Shown here in pieces: positions 1-10,530 of a stretch of 24,227 bases of DNA (position 1 is the stretch's first letter; every line of letters begins with the position of its first letter). The translations under genes were made by a program, and so were the position numbers. The stretch lies in assembly GCA_019649035.1 (NCBI GenBank), contig BMAT01009492.1:169222-193448 (forward strand), written 5' to 3'. The notes beneath the pieces were generated by a model that ran no database searches, was not told where the DNA came from, and saw only the letters and a program-made list of their open reading frames with translations. This DNA comes from Elysia marginata (taxonomy: Eukaryota; Mollusca; Gastropoda; Plakobranchidae).

Positions 1-19
1 AAAAAAAAAAAAAAAAAAA
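1..19. repeat. poly-A run at window edge
   Basis: The window opens with 19 consecutive A. It could be the tail of a retroposed element cut by the window edge, or simple low-complexity sequence. Nothing upstream is visible to decide. Confidence 0.7.
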
Positions 20-130
20 TTCAAGTTGGCCGTCTCATTCACCCTGGTAGTGAGCCAACAATTAGTACACGAAGTAACAATTAAGAAACGTGTAACTTCA
101 CAAACGTATACCCCTTTCATTGTTTATCTT

Positions 131-566
131 TGTGTGTGTGTGTGTGTGTGTGCGTCTCTCTTTCTGTATCTCTTTCCCCCTCTGTCTCGCTGTCTCTTTC
201 TCTCTCTATCTGTCTCTCTGTCTCTTTTTACCTCTCCCTCTCTCTGTCTCTTTTTTCTCTAAATTTTCTCTCTCTTACTCTTCCTCTCTCTGTTTCTTTC
301 TTTATAAATTTTCTATCTCTCTCTCTCTCTTACTGTCCCTCTCTCCGTCTCTCCAAATTTTCTCTCTCTCGCTTTCTCTCTCTCTCTTTCTTTCTAAATG
401 TTCTCTCTCTCTTTCTCTTTCTCTCTATATTAGGTCTCTCTCTTACTCTCCCTCTTTCTGTCTCTTCGTCTATTTCTTTCTAAATTTTCTTTCTCTCACT
501 CTCTTTCTCTCTAAATTTTCTCTCTACCTTACTCTCCCTCTCTCTCTATCTCTCTGTCTCTATCTC
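131..566. repeat. (TG)n followed by long polypyrimidine (CT)n tract
   Basis: A TG dinucleotide run at about 131-152 passes directly into more than 400 bases made almost wholly of C and T on the + strand. Within it CTCT runs are punctuated by short 'TAAATTTTCT' words recurring about every 30-60 bases (near 260, 305, 353, 395, 481 and 513), which hints at an underlying degenerate tandem unit. Its long Ser/Leu/Phe/Cys open frames exist only because pyrimidine-rich DNA lacks stop codons, so no protein is called. Confidence 0.9.
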
Positions 567-1708
567 AGAGAATCCAAGAGAATAACTGTTGTTTGTTAAG
601 TCAAAGAAGCAGCCAAGTGTTCTTTACTCCTCCATCCTGCCTCTATTACGTTCTCAGTTAACAGATATAACAAATGCACAGCTGACACTCTAGTTTGGAT
701 AATGAGAAAAACATTCGAATTATAACTAAATTGAGTTATCGGTATAAGAGACAAAAAAGGTAATAATGAAATATTTAATGCTTTTTAAATACATACAATA
801 CCCCTTTTAGTTCTCTCGACCAACATACCCAAAACTTTGCTTTCATCTTCAAGCTAAAAACAATTCGCTACCTAGAGTAGAAATTGAACAACCAGCTCCT
901 TATAAATCTTCAGTTTGTTTCTTGGAGGGGGGGGTCTGTTTTGTTTTGGTCTCTATGATCAGTTTGTACAATAAGAACAATACAACTATCGGAAATGGCA
1001 AAGTTGGCTCCTATAATATCATAGCAAAGTATTGTTCTTTATTTCTTTGCGAAAAAGGTCCTTACAAATTGTTAGCAATCAGTTTGTTTTTTTTTAAGTT
1101 GGCAAGCCCCTTGCAACATGATTTACCGTGAAAAGGTTTCAGCACCGCAAAATACGTTAAAAATAAATCGAGACCATTTCTCTTAGAAAATAGATAAAAA
1201 TGAAAAGTTAAACTACATTGAAATGAAAATGATAAATCTCGTGGATAGTACTATGAGGTTTGATGACTATGGTATCCTTGAGCAATTACTTTTTCCCTAA
1301 AAAAAACTTTATAGAACCAACTGTAAGGTAAAGTGATACACCTAAATACTCTAAAAACTTTCGTTCTAGAACTAATTAGTCTGATATGTTTTTTTGTTCT
1401 TTTAATGTTTTTTCTTTCGATCTTCAGTGTTCTTTCACCTGTTCTTGTTTTTTTTCATTTTGCCCTCTGTCTGGTGATTCCATACCCGTGAGGTCATGCA
1501 GTTAAAGCCTGGCTAAGATAAGATGCTATTAGAAGGGATACTCTTCGGTCACAACCGCTAACGAGATCCAGGTCTTGCCGTGTTATCACAATCCATCTCC
1601 TCTAAATAATGACCCGCATTGGCTCGCTAACAGGCTTGCACTTAGCCCACCTGGAAAACGATGTAACTTTATCACTCCATCTCAGTCTTCCTTTCTCTTT
1701 GTATTTAC
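567..1708. other. Anonymous AT-rich DNA
   Basis: No exon, RNA gene or repeat was recognised. Short open frames here lack biased codon use and known motifs. It holds only short homopolymer runs, for example the G run near 927 and T runs near 1087 and 1389. Confidence 0.5.
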
Positions 1709-1712
1709 CTAT

Positions 1713-1755
<43 letters not shown>

Positions 1756-1783
1756 CTATCTATCTATCTATCTATCTATCTAT
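1709..1783. repeat. (CTAT)n tetranucleotide microsatellite
   Basis: CTAT repeats run for about 70 bases, with one interruption near 1753-1757 that splits the array into two pure blocks. The Tyr/Leu/Ser/Ile open frames across it are translation of the repeat and not genes. Length polymorphism is likely for an array of this purity. Confidence 0.95.
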
Positions 1784-1918
1784 TCATATTATTTTAGTAA
1801 TCAATGTAACAGGTCAATGTTAAAGTGCTCAACATCGTAAAAGCATGTTATAAAGTATTATCTTGCTTCCTGATCTTGTTGTCTATACATTTGTGTTTCG
1901 CGCTCACTTGCACTCTTT

Positions 1919-2002
1919 TATCTATCAATCGATCATTATATCTATATATCCATCTATTTGTATATCTTTCTACCTATCTATATAACTGACTATTTGTCTA
2001 TC
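1919..2002. repeat. Degenerate TATC/TCTA-rich repeat
   Basis: Multiple interrupted TCTAT and CTATC words form a decayed relative of the purer CTAT microsatellite about 140 bases upstream. A smaller cluster of the same words lies at about 2226-2251. They look like fragments of one once larger tetranucleotide region. Confidence 0.6.
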
Positions 2003-2547
2003 TCTAAGAAATTAGAATAAATAGAGGAGACAGCAATACGCAATAAGTGATGGTTAAAAAGGTTTAAGGTATGAAAATGACATGAAAGAAGGAACCATAC
2101 CACAGAAATGTACACTCTAAATAAATTCTAAAGCTGCAGCCGATTTGTCCTAAACGTCATTTTTGCATGTTTTAACCCTTTACACTCAAAACCTGTTTCG
2201 CTGCATTGCTTATTTTAGTGGTTAATCTATCTATCTACCTGTCTACCTATCTGCATTGGCAATGTTTTAAACTTTTGGCACAATGGTAGAGAGAAGAGCA
2301 TGGCCAGAGCGTATTATAGAGATGTGTTTAATTTTAAATTACCTTCCTGTATAAATCTATACCTGTGAGTTCAATGCTTGTAAACTCGTTAGATGGACGA
2401 TTGGAATCGTAGAAGAGGCTACTCTTTATTCATACGAAATGTGATATTTTTTTGTAGTAATTTAGGTGGGTCTATCGATTTGTGTTTTATTTTCTCTCTT
2501 GAAGAGACAGAAATGTATCTGGTGCGTCAAGTTTCATTTTTAAGCTT

Positions 2548-2591
2548 TTTTTTCATTTGGGCTGGTTTTTAGGATCAGCCCAAGTGAAAAT
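2548..2591. repeat. Short inverted repeat (hairpin)
   Basis: The left arm TTTCATTTGGGCTG pairs with the right arm CAGCCCAAGTGAAA across an 11-base loop, with one non-Watson-Crick pair in a 14-bp stem (a G-T wobble if transcribed). It could be a remnant of a small inverted-repeat element or a chance fold. No conserved small RNA family was recognised. Confidence 0.55.
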
Positions 2592-3339
2592 GGAGACGTG
2601 ACATACATACTTTGATAAAATATAAGGCAGAAGAACACAGATAAATAGTTGTGCCCGCCTTTCAACTTCGTTGGTTGAATTCTGTAGAATTCTGTTCCTT
2701 CATTTTTGAAGAGCGCATTTTATTCTAGGTTCGGTTCAGCTCAATGGTTTTTTCCTGACTATAGTGATCTTTTTCTTCCATTTAACGAGATTGTTCTTGT
2801 ATCCGACTCTATCGATATCACTCTGCGGAATATAATTATCCCAAATTATCTTTTACTTTGAAATAACATTCTCAATTTATCGTATTTTCCGTAATCATAG
2901 AAAATGCCTACATTATATTTTATTTCTAATATATAAATTACCTGTTTCTAGCAACACTTTTGTTGTCTGCACTCTTTCTCTTCCTATCCTCCGTTTCTAC
3001 GTGCAAGAAATACAGATCGCCTATTATTTCTCTTTATGGAGTAAAATTTTTTTTCTGCTTTTAGCAATCCTGTCTATACGCTTATGTACACTAACAAGAT
3101 TTTTACGGTATAAAACGAACAAGAAATTACTACGAGGTTTCCTAAAATGTGGACGACGATGGTTAAAGAAATACAAGCTTATAATATGGAACCGTCGTAT
3201 TATGGCTTTGGCACCCACTGGCTTGCCATTAAAAGAAACCTAGCTAACAATGTCGCCATTATGTTCTTTAAGTTCATATCATCTGGTTTTTTTTGCTCTT
3301 TACTATCAATTTACTTAACAATGTTTGCTTTAAAAAATA
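2592..3339. other. Anonymous AT-rich DNA
   Basis: Nothing identifiable was found. Overlapping open frames on both strands around 3001-3389 have no recognisable domain and no convincing splice or start context. Confidence 0.5.
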
Positions 3340-3361
3340 CCCCCCCCCCACACACACACAC
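3340..3361. repeat. C run plus (CA)n microsatellite
   Basis: Ten C followed by six AC dinucleotides. This is a simple sequence repeat of low information content. Confidence 0.9.
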
Positions 3362-3855
3362 ATATCATTACACTTTACATAAGCATTAACAGTACACTAT
3401 ATACTGAAAAAGAAATGATGTTATAGAAGATAATTTTTATTAACAATTTTTTTATTCATTATTGCATATTTTTACAGAAAAAAAAGAATACAAATTATGA
3501 GTTTTTTTCCAATCTGTCCAATATAGTGAAGTTACAATGACCACTTAAGCCCCGTACAGGAATATTCTAAAAAAATTGCATGGTCATTCTATATTGGGGA
3601 GCTTAGAGAAGGCTATTTGTGGGCAGTTCATTTTAGACAATATTTTTTGTTTCATTAAGCCTCAATTACGTTGAGCACTGTAATAACACTGTCGTCTCCA
3701 TCTATTTCCAACACATTGTCAGAAAATGTATTATTATTCGATCTAATAATACGTGTTGAGCCTCTCTATACCACTAATGAGCTTATTATACTCTGACACT
3801 CTTTTTGTACTAAAATAGTGGACAAGCAGAACGACGAAGATAATAAAATCCATCT

Positions 3856-4270
3856 AAAGCCCGTTTCACATAACGCGCATCCCTTACTGAAGATTTGGCA
3901 TCATCCGGGACTAGAGACTTCTAAAAAGGTCTGTCTCTATAGTCACCTACATACTTTTAGATGGGAGCGCATTATGATGAAAGAAGTTTTTAAAAACACC
4001 ACTGATGCAGAAGCGGTGATAAGTCTTGGACGGTAATATTCCGTACGGAATATGCGTCATGTGAAATGGGCTTTGTCTAACGGTATATCTATGTGAAAGT
4101 CATTTATGCAGTCACTTACATTACACCCTTTCGAATGGGAACGCATTAGGATAAAGGATTTTAAAAAAGACCACCGATGCAGAACCGGTGCGGAGTTGTG
4201 TACGGTAATATTCCGTACGGAATACGAGTCATGTGAAGCGGGCTTTACTTAATGGTATAACTATGTGAAC
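3856..4270. mobile_element. Non-autonomous TIR (MITE-like) element with internal 172-bp duplication
   Basis: The left end at 3856-3880 (begins AAAGCCCGTTTCACATAACG) is matched in inverted orientation by 4052-4074 (ends GTGAAATGGGCTTT) and again by 4226-4246 (ends GTGAAGCGGGCTTT). The two right-hand copies lie in a direct duplication of period 172. It includes paired words ATGGGAGCGCATTA / ATGGGAACGCATTA, a shared GATGCAGAA, and the palindrome TATTCCGTACGGAATA at 4037-4052 and 4209-4224. The similarity continues beyond the inverted ends (CTATGTGAA and following), so a tandem duplication of an element end is more likely than two insertions. There is no transposase. Terminal inverted repeats suggest a cut-and-paste DNA transposon derivative, superfamily undetermined; target-site duplications could not be fixed. 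Confidence 0.65.
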
Positions 4271-4600
4271 GTCGATGCTACACTGTAATTCACATTATCC
4301 TCTATATCAAGTTTTGATTACATTGTAAAAATATTGTGAGATTGTGTTTTTCCTGCATTTATATGAGCTCATTTCTGGCTTGAGTTCCATACGCAATGTT
4401 TCTTTACATTCGTTGTATCTTCCTTTTCTGTATATTCCTTTACATTCCTTTTATCTTCCTTTTCTGTTTACTGAAAAGGGGAGAGAGAGAGTGGGGGGGA
4501 GAGACAGTTAAAGACCAAAATCTTCTAACTTGAACTTAGGAAAATTATTTTTTGTCAACGTGTAGTCTAAGTCAAAATTAGAAAAAAAACAGTTTTCAGT
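4271..4600. other. Anonymous DNA with a short GA tract
   Basis: Nothing coding was recognised. It includes a repeated TTTACATTC...TATCTTCCTTTTCTG word pair around 4403-4470 and a GA/GGGG stretch near 4478-4505. Confidence 0.45.
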
Positions 4601-4631
4601 AGAAGATATATCTTCTGGTTACTATGGTAAC
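4601..4631. promoter_or_regulatory. Adjacent palindromes, the second an RFX X-box-like site
   Basis: A perfect 16-bp palindrome (AGAAGATATATCTTCT, 4601-4616) is followed two bases later by GTTACTATGGTAAC at 4618-4631. The second fits the published RFX X-box consensus RYYNYYATRRNRAC at every position. RFX factors regulate ciliary and neuronal genes in animals. Whether this site is used is unknown: no promoter or exon is seen beside it and a 14-mer of this kind can occur by chance. Confidence 0.35.
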
Positions 4632-5436
4632 AGCGGCCATATTGGTTATTGAGTACACTTTTCAAAACCCTAATGCTCATAGATTATTAGATAGCATGAC
4701 TTCATACTGCACAAAACTTTATATAAAGGCTTAGCCAAAAACGTATCAGAGCTGGTTATCAATATTTTAGTTTGGAAGGGAGTCATGAATTTTTTTAAAA
4801 ATGTTATTGATTATTCTCCCTGAAAAATTACACAATAAAGCAAGGTTGAAAGGCTCAGGAAAAATCATTGTTCAAAATAATAACGCCCTGGACTGTGAAA
4901 TTTTTCGAAACCCGATTCATTTGAACTAGTTGTGGGACACACAACAACAAAACGAGATATCAAGCTCTGAAGACTTGCCAACTGCCAAATATAAAATCTT
5001 TGTGAGAAGAATGTTTTTTCCTCTTGTATGTGCTCTTTTAGAACCTTTAGTATCACGGGATGGAATGTCGCAAAATCCACTGACAATTCTAAAGTTGGAT
5101 GCAATTTTGGAAAACAACACGAGAATGGGCTAGTGCTTTGCAAACTCTTGCTTTGAATTAAGCTGATATAGCTGGATAGAAATCAAAAGGGTATATAAAG
5201 GACAGCAGTATTTTAATCCAAAATTTTTTTTGCAGTGTTGCTGTTCTAATCGGTTTCCGTTGCTTCTAAGAACAGCGATTAGATACTGTGAATGATTGAT
5301 GAATTAGAAATAAATAAATAAATAAAACTAATTAAAAAAAAACTTCGTATGATAATTTTAAAAAGCCAAACAGAAGGTGGTTAACCTAACAATCTCGTTT
5401 TTCTTCACTTTTGTCCATAAAATAAACCATTAAAAG
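4632..5436. other. Anonymous DNA; (AAAT)n at 5308-5327
   Basis: No gene is supported. A 92-codon minus-strand open frame at 4865-5143 is discussed under rejected items. A short AAAT repeat lies at 5308-5327. Confidence 0.4.
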
Positions 5437-5745
5437 CCCTGAGTGGCACTCAACCAATATGGAGGCAAGTCTCCCTGCAGGTTCGAGCGGCCGACCTGAG
5501 AAAGACTGATGTGACATTCTAACTGTATCAGTCTGTGTCCCTAGCTGGTGTCCCCTGGCGCACCGCGGTGTCCCTTGGTCCTCCCAAGATCGATTGGACC
5601 GATCTGTGTGGCATGTCTTAGCAGACGTACACTAAAGAGGATCGGCAAGTGGAAACTCCCCAGATCGCCCCTTATCTTAGGCAGCAATTAGGGAGGATGC
5701 TTTTATAAGCCTCTTTCTCAGAGTCTTGAAAAACGGATTGTAAGT
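5437..5745. repeat. GC-richer block, probable dispersed repeat
   Basis: This ~300-bp block is visibly richer in G+C than its surroundings. It contains GCAGGTTCGAGCGGCC at about 5478-5493, which resembles a Pol III B box, and inverted words such as GATCGATTGGACCGATC near 5588-5604. It ends immediately before triplet microsatellites, a common position for such repeats in retroposed element tails. No coding frame spans it. It may be a SINE, a fragment of another dispersed element, or unique sequence. Confidence 0.35.
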
Positions 5746-5763
5746 TGCGGTGTTAGTGACATT

Positions 5764-5775
5764 TTTGTAGTAGTC

Positions 5776-5822
<47 letters not shown>

Positions 5823-5960
5823 GAGATGAGTAGTGGTGTATTATTATTTTTATTATTTTTAATATTATTATTATTATTATTATTGTTTTTATTGTAGTAG
5901 TAGTTGTATAAGTAGTTGTAGTAATAGAAGAAGCAATAGTGGTAGCAGTGGTAATGTTGG
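5764..5960. repeat. (TAG)n and (ATT)n trinucleotide microsatellites
   Basis: TAG repeats fill about 5766-5812, drifting to TGG. An interrupted ATT array follows to about 5885, and more TAG-like words continue to about 5960. The minus-strand open frame of Asn and Leu runs across this region is translation of the repeat. Confidence 0.9.
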
Positions 5961-6454
5961 TGGTTAAAGCAATAATGCTGTGCTAAAAGGTAAAATAGAA
6001 GTAATACCAACCATTCTGCTCAGTCTTTGTAATATAGAGGATAAGTGTAATTAGTCCAGAAACCTCGCAAAATATGTTCCTTTTATATCTAATGGTATCC
6101 AACAATTGGAAGGAAAACATTGAGTTGAGAACAAACCCGAGTCTGCTTCTGTTGACAGTGATAGTTGAGTAGAAAGGGGAGCCCATTGTGTGAGTGTTTT
6201 TATTAATACACCGTTAGGAGTAAAGTCCCGAGGGATTTAGCTGCACCTAATGACAATGATGAAAAACTAGAACCGTTTTCCTGACAAATAACACACTAGG
6301 AAACCATCTAGGGAAAACTGGTCGTCTTGTCGCTATCAAAAACACCATTGTCTGGCCTGTGTCTCTGATAATTATTGTTAGCTTGGACTCTGTTTAAAGC
6401 TTTTAGGTGTTGGTATTGGGGATTGATTTCCAAGCATTGTGAATACACATATTG
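5961..6454. other. Anonymous DNA
   Basis: No exon or repeat family was recognised between the triplet repeats and the next tRNA-like head. Confidence 0.45.
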
Positions 6455-6456
6455 TT

Positions 6457-6620
6457 TGGCGTCGGGGTCTAGTGGTATATGATTATAAATATATACTCGG
6501 CTCTGAGATTGAGAGGCCCGCGGTTCGAGCGTCGTCTCGGAAGACTGGTGCTTAATTTTCATTCTCTAAAATTCTCTTTACGCACCTTCCTTCGCTTTAT
6601 CCAGGCGTTGAAAAACCACA
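6457..6620 (+). mobile_element. tRNA-derived SINE-like element
   Basis: A Pol III A-box-like segment (GGGGTCTAGTGGTATATGA, 6464-6482) is followed at about 6521-6530 by a B-box-like GGTTCGAGCG. Pyrimidine-rich non-coding sequence follows. The A-to-B spacing is longer than in a true tRNA because of an AT-rich insert. The head is too diverged to fold as a functional tRNA. The 3' end is not sharp. The open frame across it is a by-product. Confidence 0.5.
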
Positions 6621-6838
6621 ATCCTGACTATAGACAACAAAATATAATTATTGTCAACACGCTAACGTTCTGTGCTTTTCTTGCAGCTGCTCTGAGTGGT
6701 CAGAATGTCACTGCGTTGGTAATTTTGGCCTGGCGGCTAATTATTGTTAGGGATTTAGAGCATTTTAGTAAATCACAGCTATATAAAAGCGTATTTCCTT
6801 TATATTTAATATTTTCTTTTCCGGTTCATGTTTCTTTA

Positions 6839-6880
6839 CCAGTTAACAAAGATGAAAAACCAGTTAACAAAGATGAAAAA
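6839..6880. repeat. Two exact tandem copies of a 21-bp unit
   Basis: The unit CCAGTTAACAAAGATGAAAA plus one A is present twice with no mismatch (6839-6859 and 6860-6880). Perfect identity indicates a recent duplication. Being 21 bp, it would preserve a reading frame, but no real gene is supported here. Confidence 0.9.
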
Positions 6881-7586
6881 CTTGTACCGTTCACTATCTT
6901 TTGCAGCAGATTAAGAATGCATTTTACGGGTTGAAACTAAATAAGATCAAAGTAACTATAACAAGTACAAAGTCCAATCTAAAATTGTGACAAAAGAAAC
7001 TGACCATGAAAATTTCATGAGTGCGTCTAGCATTTTTACTTCTTATTCAACGTATTAAAGAATTTGGTTTTATAGTGTGAAAAATATTGTTTTCTACAAA
7101 GAGCAGCTTAGAGGAAAATGTTTGGGGGATATAATTTCTCACTTCCACGTGATGTTCGATCGTCGATCTGATTGGGTCTCGATAGAAATACAATGCAAAC
7201 CTTCCTCTAATATTTTTTTTATAGCAGGATAGTTATCCGCTTACGGTCTGTTTTTGATTTTTTTCATAATCTTCAAAAATTTTATATTATAATCTGAAAT
7301 AACAACCCATAAATAATCTACCATGAATAATCTCGTACGTGAATAAACGACTGATATTCAAATTCCGCGATGGTAAGTCTTTCTTTCTGATGCACGAAAT
7401 TGGTCTCTATTCGACTTTGTAAACAAACAAGAGCACCAGAAAGTTCACCTTGTGTTTTTTTTTATTTAAAATTACTTTGAGCTCACTGCAGATAATAATG
7501 TAACCCACAACAATATAGTCGTCTATTGTTACCTGATGAAACGTAAGGCGGCTGATTTCTAGTCTTGGGACTTCCTGAAGTTTTGG
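6881..7586. other. Anonymous AT-rich DNA
   Basis: Nothing recognisable. An isolated donor-like ATGGTAAGTC at about 7370-7379 has no supporting open frame upstream. Confidence 0.45.
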
Positions 7587-7889
7587 ACCGACTCTGTGGC
7601 CTGGCGGTAAGACACTCGCTCAGAGATCGAAAGTTGCGTGGTACGATCCCCGACCGAGTCAAACCAAGGACTTTAAAATTGGTATTAGCAGCAGATCCAC
7701 CTAGTGTCTGGCATTATGGATTTAGAGTTAAGTATGGTCGTCCCGGTGTCAGGAAAATGTGACTGGGTTTGGTGTACGCAAGCGCTCCTTACATCATAGT
7801 GTGGCATCACGCTTTTAATTTTCAAAAGCGCCGTCTCTGAGATAACCTCTTAGTTGACTGGGACGTTAAAAATCAAATAAACAAACACA
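7587..7889 (+). mobile_element. tRNA-derived SINE with 'GGGACGTTAAA' tail
   Basis: The 5' head carries an A-box-like TGTGGCCTGGCGGTAAGACA at 7595-7614 and a B-box-like GTGGTACGATCCC at 7638-7650. It is followed by about 200 bp of unrelated body and a 3' end CTGGGACGTTAAA then ATCAAATAAACAAAC near 7857-7886. A tRNA-type head, a ~300-bp length and an A-rich 3' end of this kind are what is expected of molluscan-type SINEs mobilised by a LINE partner. This is the most complete SINE in the window. The copy is mutated and target-site duplications are not evident. Confidence 0.7.
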
Positions 7890-8664
7890 TCCAGCTGTGT
7901 TGTATAACGTTTTGTTCTTTTTGGTCCTATCTAAGATGACATGACTTTGCGTTTTTTTTTTGTTTTGACAATGAACAAAATTACAATAAGTTTTAAGCTC
8001 AAGGTGATCTTGATCGCCTTTCTATTAATTTTATCCGATAAATTTAATTCTGACAGCTGCCTTTTTGAAAGTGCTCTGAACAAAATAAATTAATAAATGT
8101 GGTTATTAAGTGATGAGACGACCCTCCCTCCTCCTGCCCCCTGAGATCAAGATCTGTTTAGCATGAAATAAACTCCACTATGAACACAACAGCGCAATCA
8201 TGCTTTAACAGGAAATAATTATAAATGTAGCCAATTTTTAGCAATTATCATTATTATTAGAATAAGCTAATAATGACACATTATTAAGGGAATGCCAGAT
8301 CACGAATGGAGAAAGGCCAAGACGCAGATTATCAATAAGAAGTAGGGTAAGCAGACAGCTAGCTCAGAAATGCCCAAAAGAAGAAAAAGAAATGGAGGCT
8401 GGAAGAGGAGTGCTACCTCTTGAAGTGGATGTTCATAGGCACATCCTGAATGGTGAATCATGAATAAAAATTAACTGGATTCGTTTCAAAATCAAGTCTT
8501 GTACTTCTTTTTTAACGAAATTCGTTTCATACTCTCAACTAAAAATAAATATCTTAACAGCTTTGTTAAGTCTTAAAAATTGCCACTGAAATGAGATCAT
8601 AGTTAAAAATGGTATAGCCTTTTCAAGTTATCACAGCCCTGTTTTTTGTAAAAGAGCGTTGATT
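7890..8664. other. Anonymous DNA
   Basis: No gene was recognised. A purine-rich stretch around 8290-8460 (many GAAG/AGAA words) stands out in composition, but neither strand gives a known domain. Confidence 0.4.
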
Positions 8665-9145
8665 TTGTAAGGGTTTAAAGAGGGCCTATACAAAGATAGT
8701 TGTCTATAGATTAAATGTGAATGTAATGATTCGTTCTGGGCTTAAATGAAGACATTTACAAAGGCAGTCTTCAATAGATTAAATGTTTATTGATTTATGT
8801 CGGGCTTTTTTTAAGACATTAAAAAAGACAGTTTTCGATAGATTGGAGATATTTGAATTATGTCGGGTTTTAATAGTGACTTCCAAACTGACAGTCTTCA
8901 TTAGAATAAAGATTTCTGACTAATGTTGGGCTTTAACAAAGACATTTAAAAAGATAGTCTGCGATAGATTGAAGATTTCTAAATCTGGTGACCTTTCCAA
9001 AGACAGTCTCAAATACATTTATAGATCGCTGATTCATGTGGGACTTTGATAAAGACAATAACAACAACAAAACAATATTTGGTAGATTCGAGGGTCGCTG
9101 ATTCGATCCAGGCTTTAATGAAGACCTCGACAAAGACAGTCGGGG
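8665..9145. repeat. Degenerate tandem array, ~64-bp unit, about 7-8 copies
   Basis: The words AAGACATTTA, GACAGTCT, GATAGATTGAAGATTTCT, GATTCATGT and CGGGCTTTAA recur in the same order. The AAGACA element recurs at about 8749, 8813, 8877 (decayed), 8939, 8999, 9051 and 9121, spacings of roughly 52-70 with most near 64. Units differ at many positions, so the array is old. The unit near 9051-9120 carries an inserted AAC-rich stretch. No unit encodes a conserved frame. It is a minisatellite or satellite remnant not explained by simple microsatellites. Confidence 0.75.
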
Positions 9146-10530
9146 GTGACAAAACGCACAAAACGAAGTGGTTCGGTACTCAATATCTTCAATTGTCTTC
9201 GTGACAATCGAAAAGAACCCATAATACTAATATACAGTAACATCTGTAAGCGATTTTTTATTCTCATTTTAGTTCTACATGAATCTCATGTCTTATTCCT
9301 CTGTATCAATCTTTAAAAAATATTATGAACTTACGAGTCAGAAAATTCGTTAAGTAACAATGCTGCTCATAAAAAAAATGTTCTTATTTCTCTAAAACTA
9401 TCTGTCCACTGTACTCAGAACCAGTGTGAGATTGTTGCTTCTCTACAGGCTTGGCCAACTGTTCATTTAACAAATCTCGGGGCTTAAAAACAAACATAAC
9501 CGCCACCCTTGATATGCTTCAGTTTCCATGACAACAGATTGCACTGCCTGGCATGTGAGGAAATGGGCCGGTACACGCTATGTGTATTGATTTCTTTCGC
9601 GGGAAAGGTGCCGTAACGCCGTTTTGAAATGCAATGGGCAGAGAAAGATCTAGATATATTTACCAATGAAGACAAATTTGACATTTGAACTATAAATAGC
9701 TCTTGCGAGTTCAAGAAAAAATGTTTAATTCTGGCAAAGTGGCCGGCTTCTTCAGACCATGCATGATGAGATGATGAGATCAGCTCGCTGTAATCAAAGC
9801 CTCCATGGGTGTCCTAGCCATCTCTGACCAGGCATGAGTGTCCACCCACTATTAGTTTCTGACATCAACAACAACAAAAATAAAAAAAAGAAAAAACATC
9901 TGCTTGACGAACTTCCTTCTGTGTTTATGACCGGAAAACTGGAAACATCACAACGTTCAATTGATGTATGCAGACTGTTTTTTTTTTGCGCCAAAAAAAC
10001 TGCTGCGCCAGGCGAAACCTCGTTACTGGGTTGTGAGCGCTGCAAAAACTTGCATTGTTATAATGTATGGTTGCACAGTCTGTAGCATGAATGGCAATAG
10101 TTATACTATTGCTACACCTTGACATTATATATACAAAGGCTAAGACCTTGTTTGACGAATTTTTGAAGTATGAACTTGAAGTCTGATGTACCGTCTGGTT
10201 TGGCAGAATGGTATCATAGCCTTGGTTTTTTGTCAAAAGCTTGGCACTAAAATATGGTGCTGGAGTTCTTCCTAAAAGACCTTATATCAGGTTTTTGGCC
10301 TGAAAACACATTACTGGTTCATCTTTAAGCTTTACAACACGGTGCATACTTCTATCTTTGTCCCGCGTTTTAATTTTGATAGATAAGAGCACTTTTTAAA
10401 AATAAAACGAAACCGTATGATCCACTAAGGTAGCTTCAAAGCCTTCTTCTTTAGAAAAAGACAATATACCTACCAATACCTTAAGAGCGCTATTTTAAAA
10501 TTGCATTCTGTGGTCGTGAAATATTACAAT
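9146..10530. other. Anonymous DNA with AAC/A-rich patch near 9865-9896
   Basis: No coding region is supported. Around 9735-9900 somewhat GC-richer sequence ends in CAACAACAACAAAAATAAAA, which looks like a retroelement 3' tail, but no tRNA-like head or protein remnant could be identified. The open frames on both strands here are antisense shadows of each other. Confidence 0.4.

Noticed and set aside
120-599. 159-codon Ser/Leu/Phe-rich frame
   Set aside because: Translation of a CT microsatellite; no stop codons are possible in pure pyrimidine sequence.
4865-5143. Minus-strand 92-codon frame with a CPTTSSNESGFEKF segment recalling the C-terminal dimerisation region of hAT transposases
   Set aside because: The resemblance is limited to a few residues, the preceding sequence does not match, and no TIR or upstream transposase domain was seen. 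A profile search would be needed; not called.
5753-6010. Asn- and Leu-run minus-strand frame
   Set aside because: Translation of TAG/ATT triplet repeats.
6479-6934. 151-codon frame over the first SINE
   Set aside because: The frame begins inside a tRNA-like SINE head, uses no known domain and crosses the 21-bp duplication. It reads as a chance frame.
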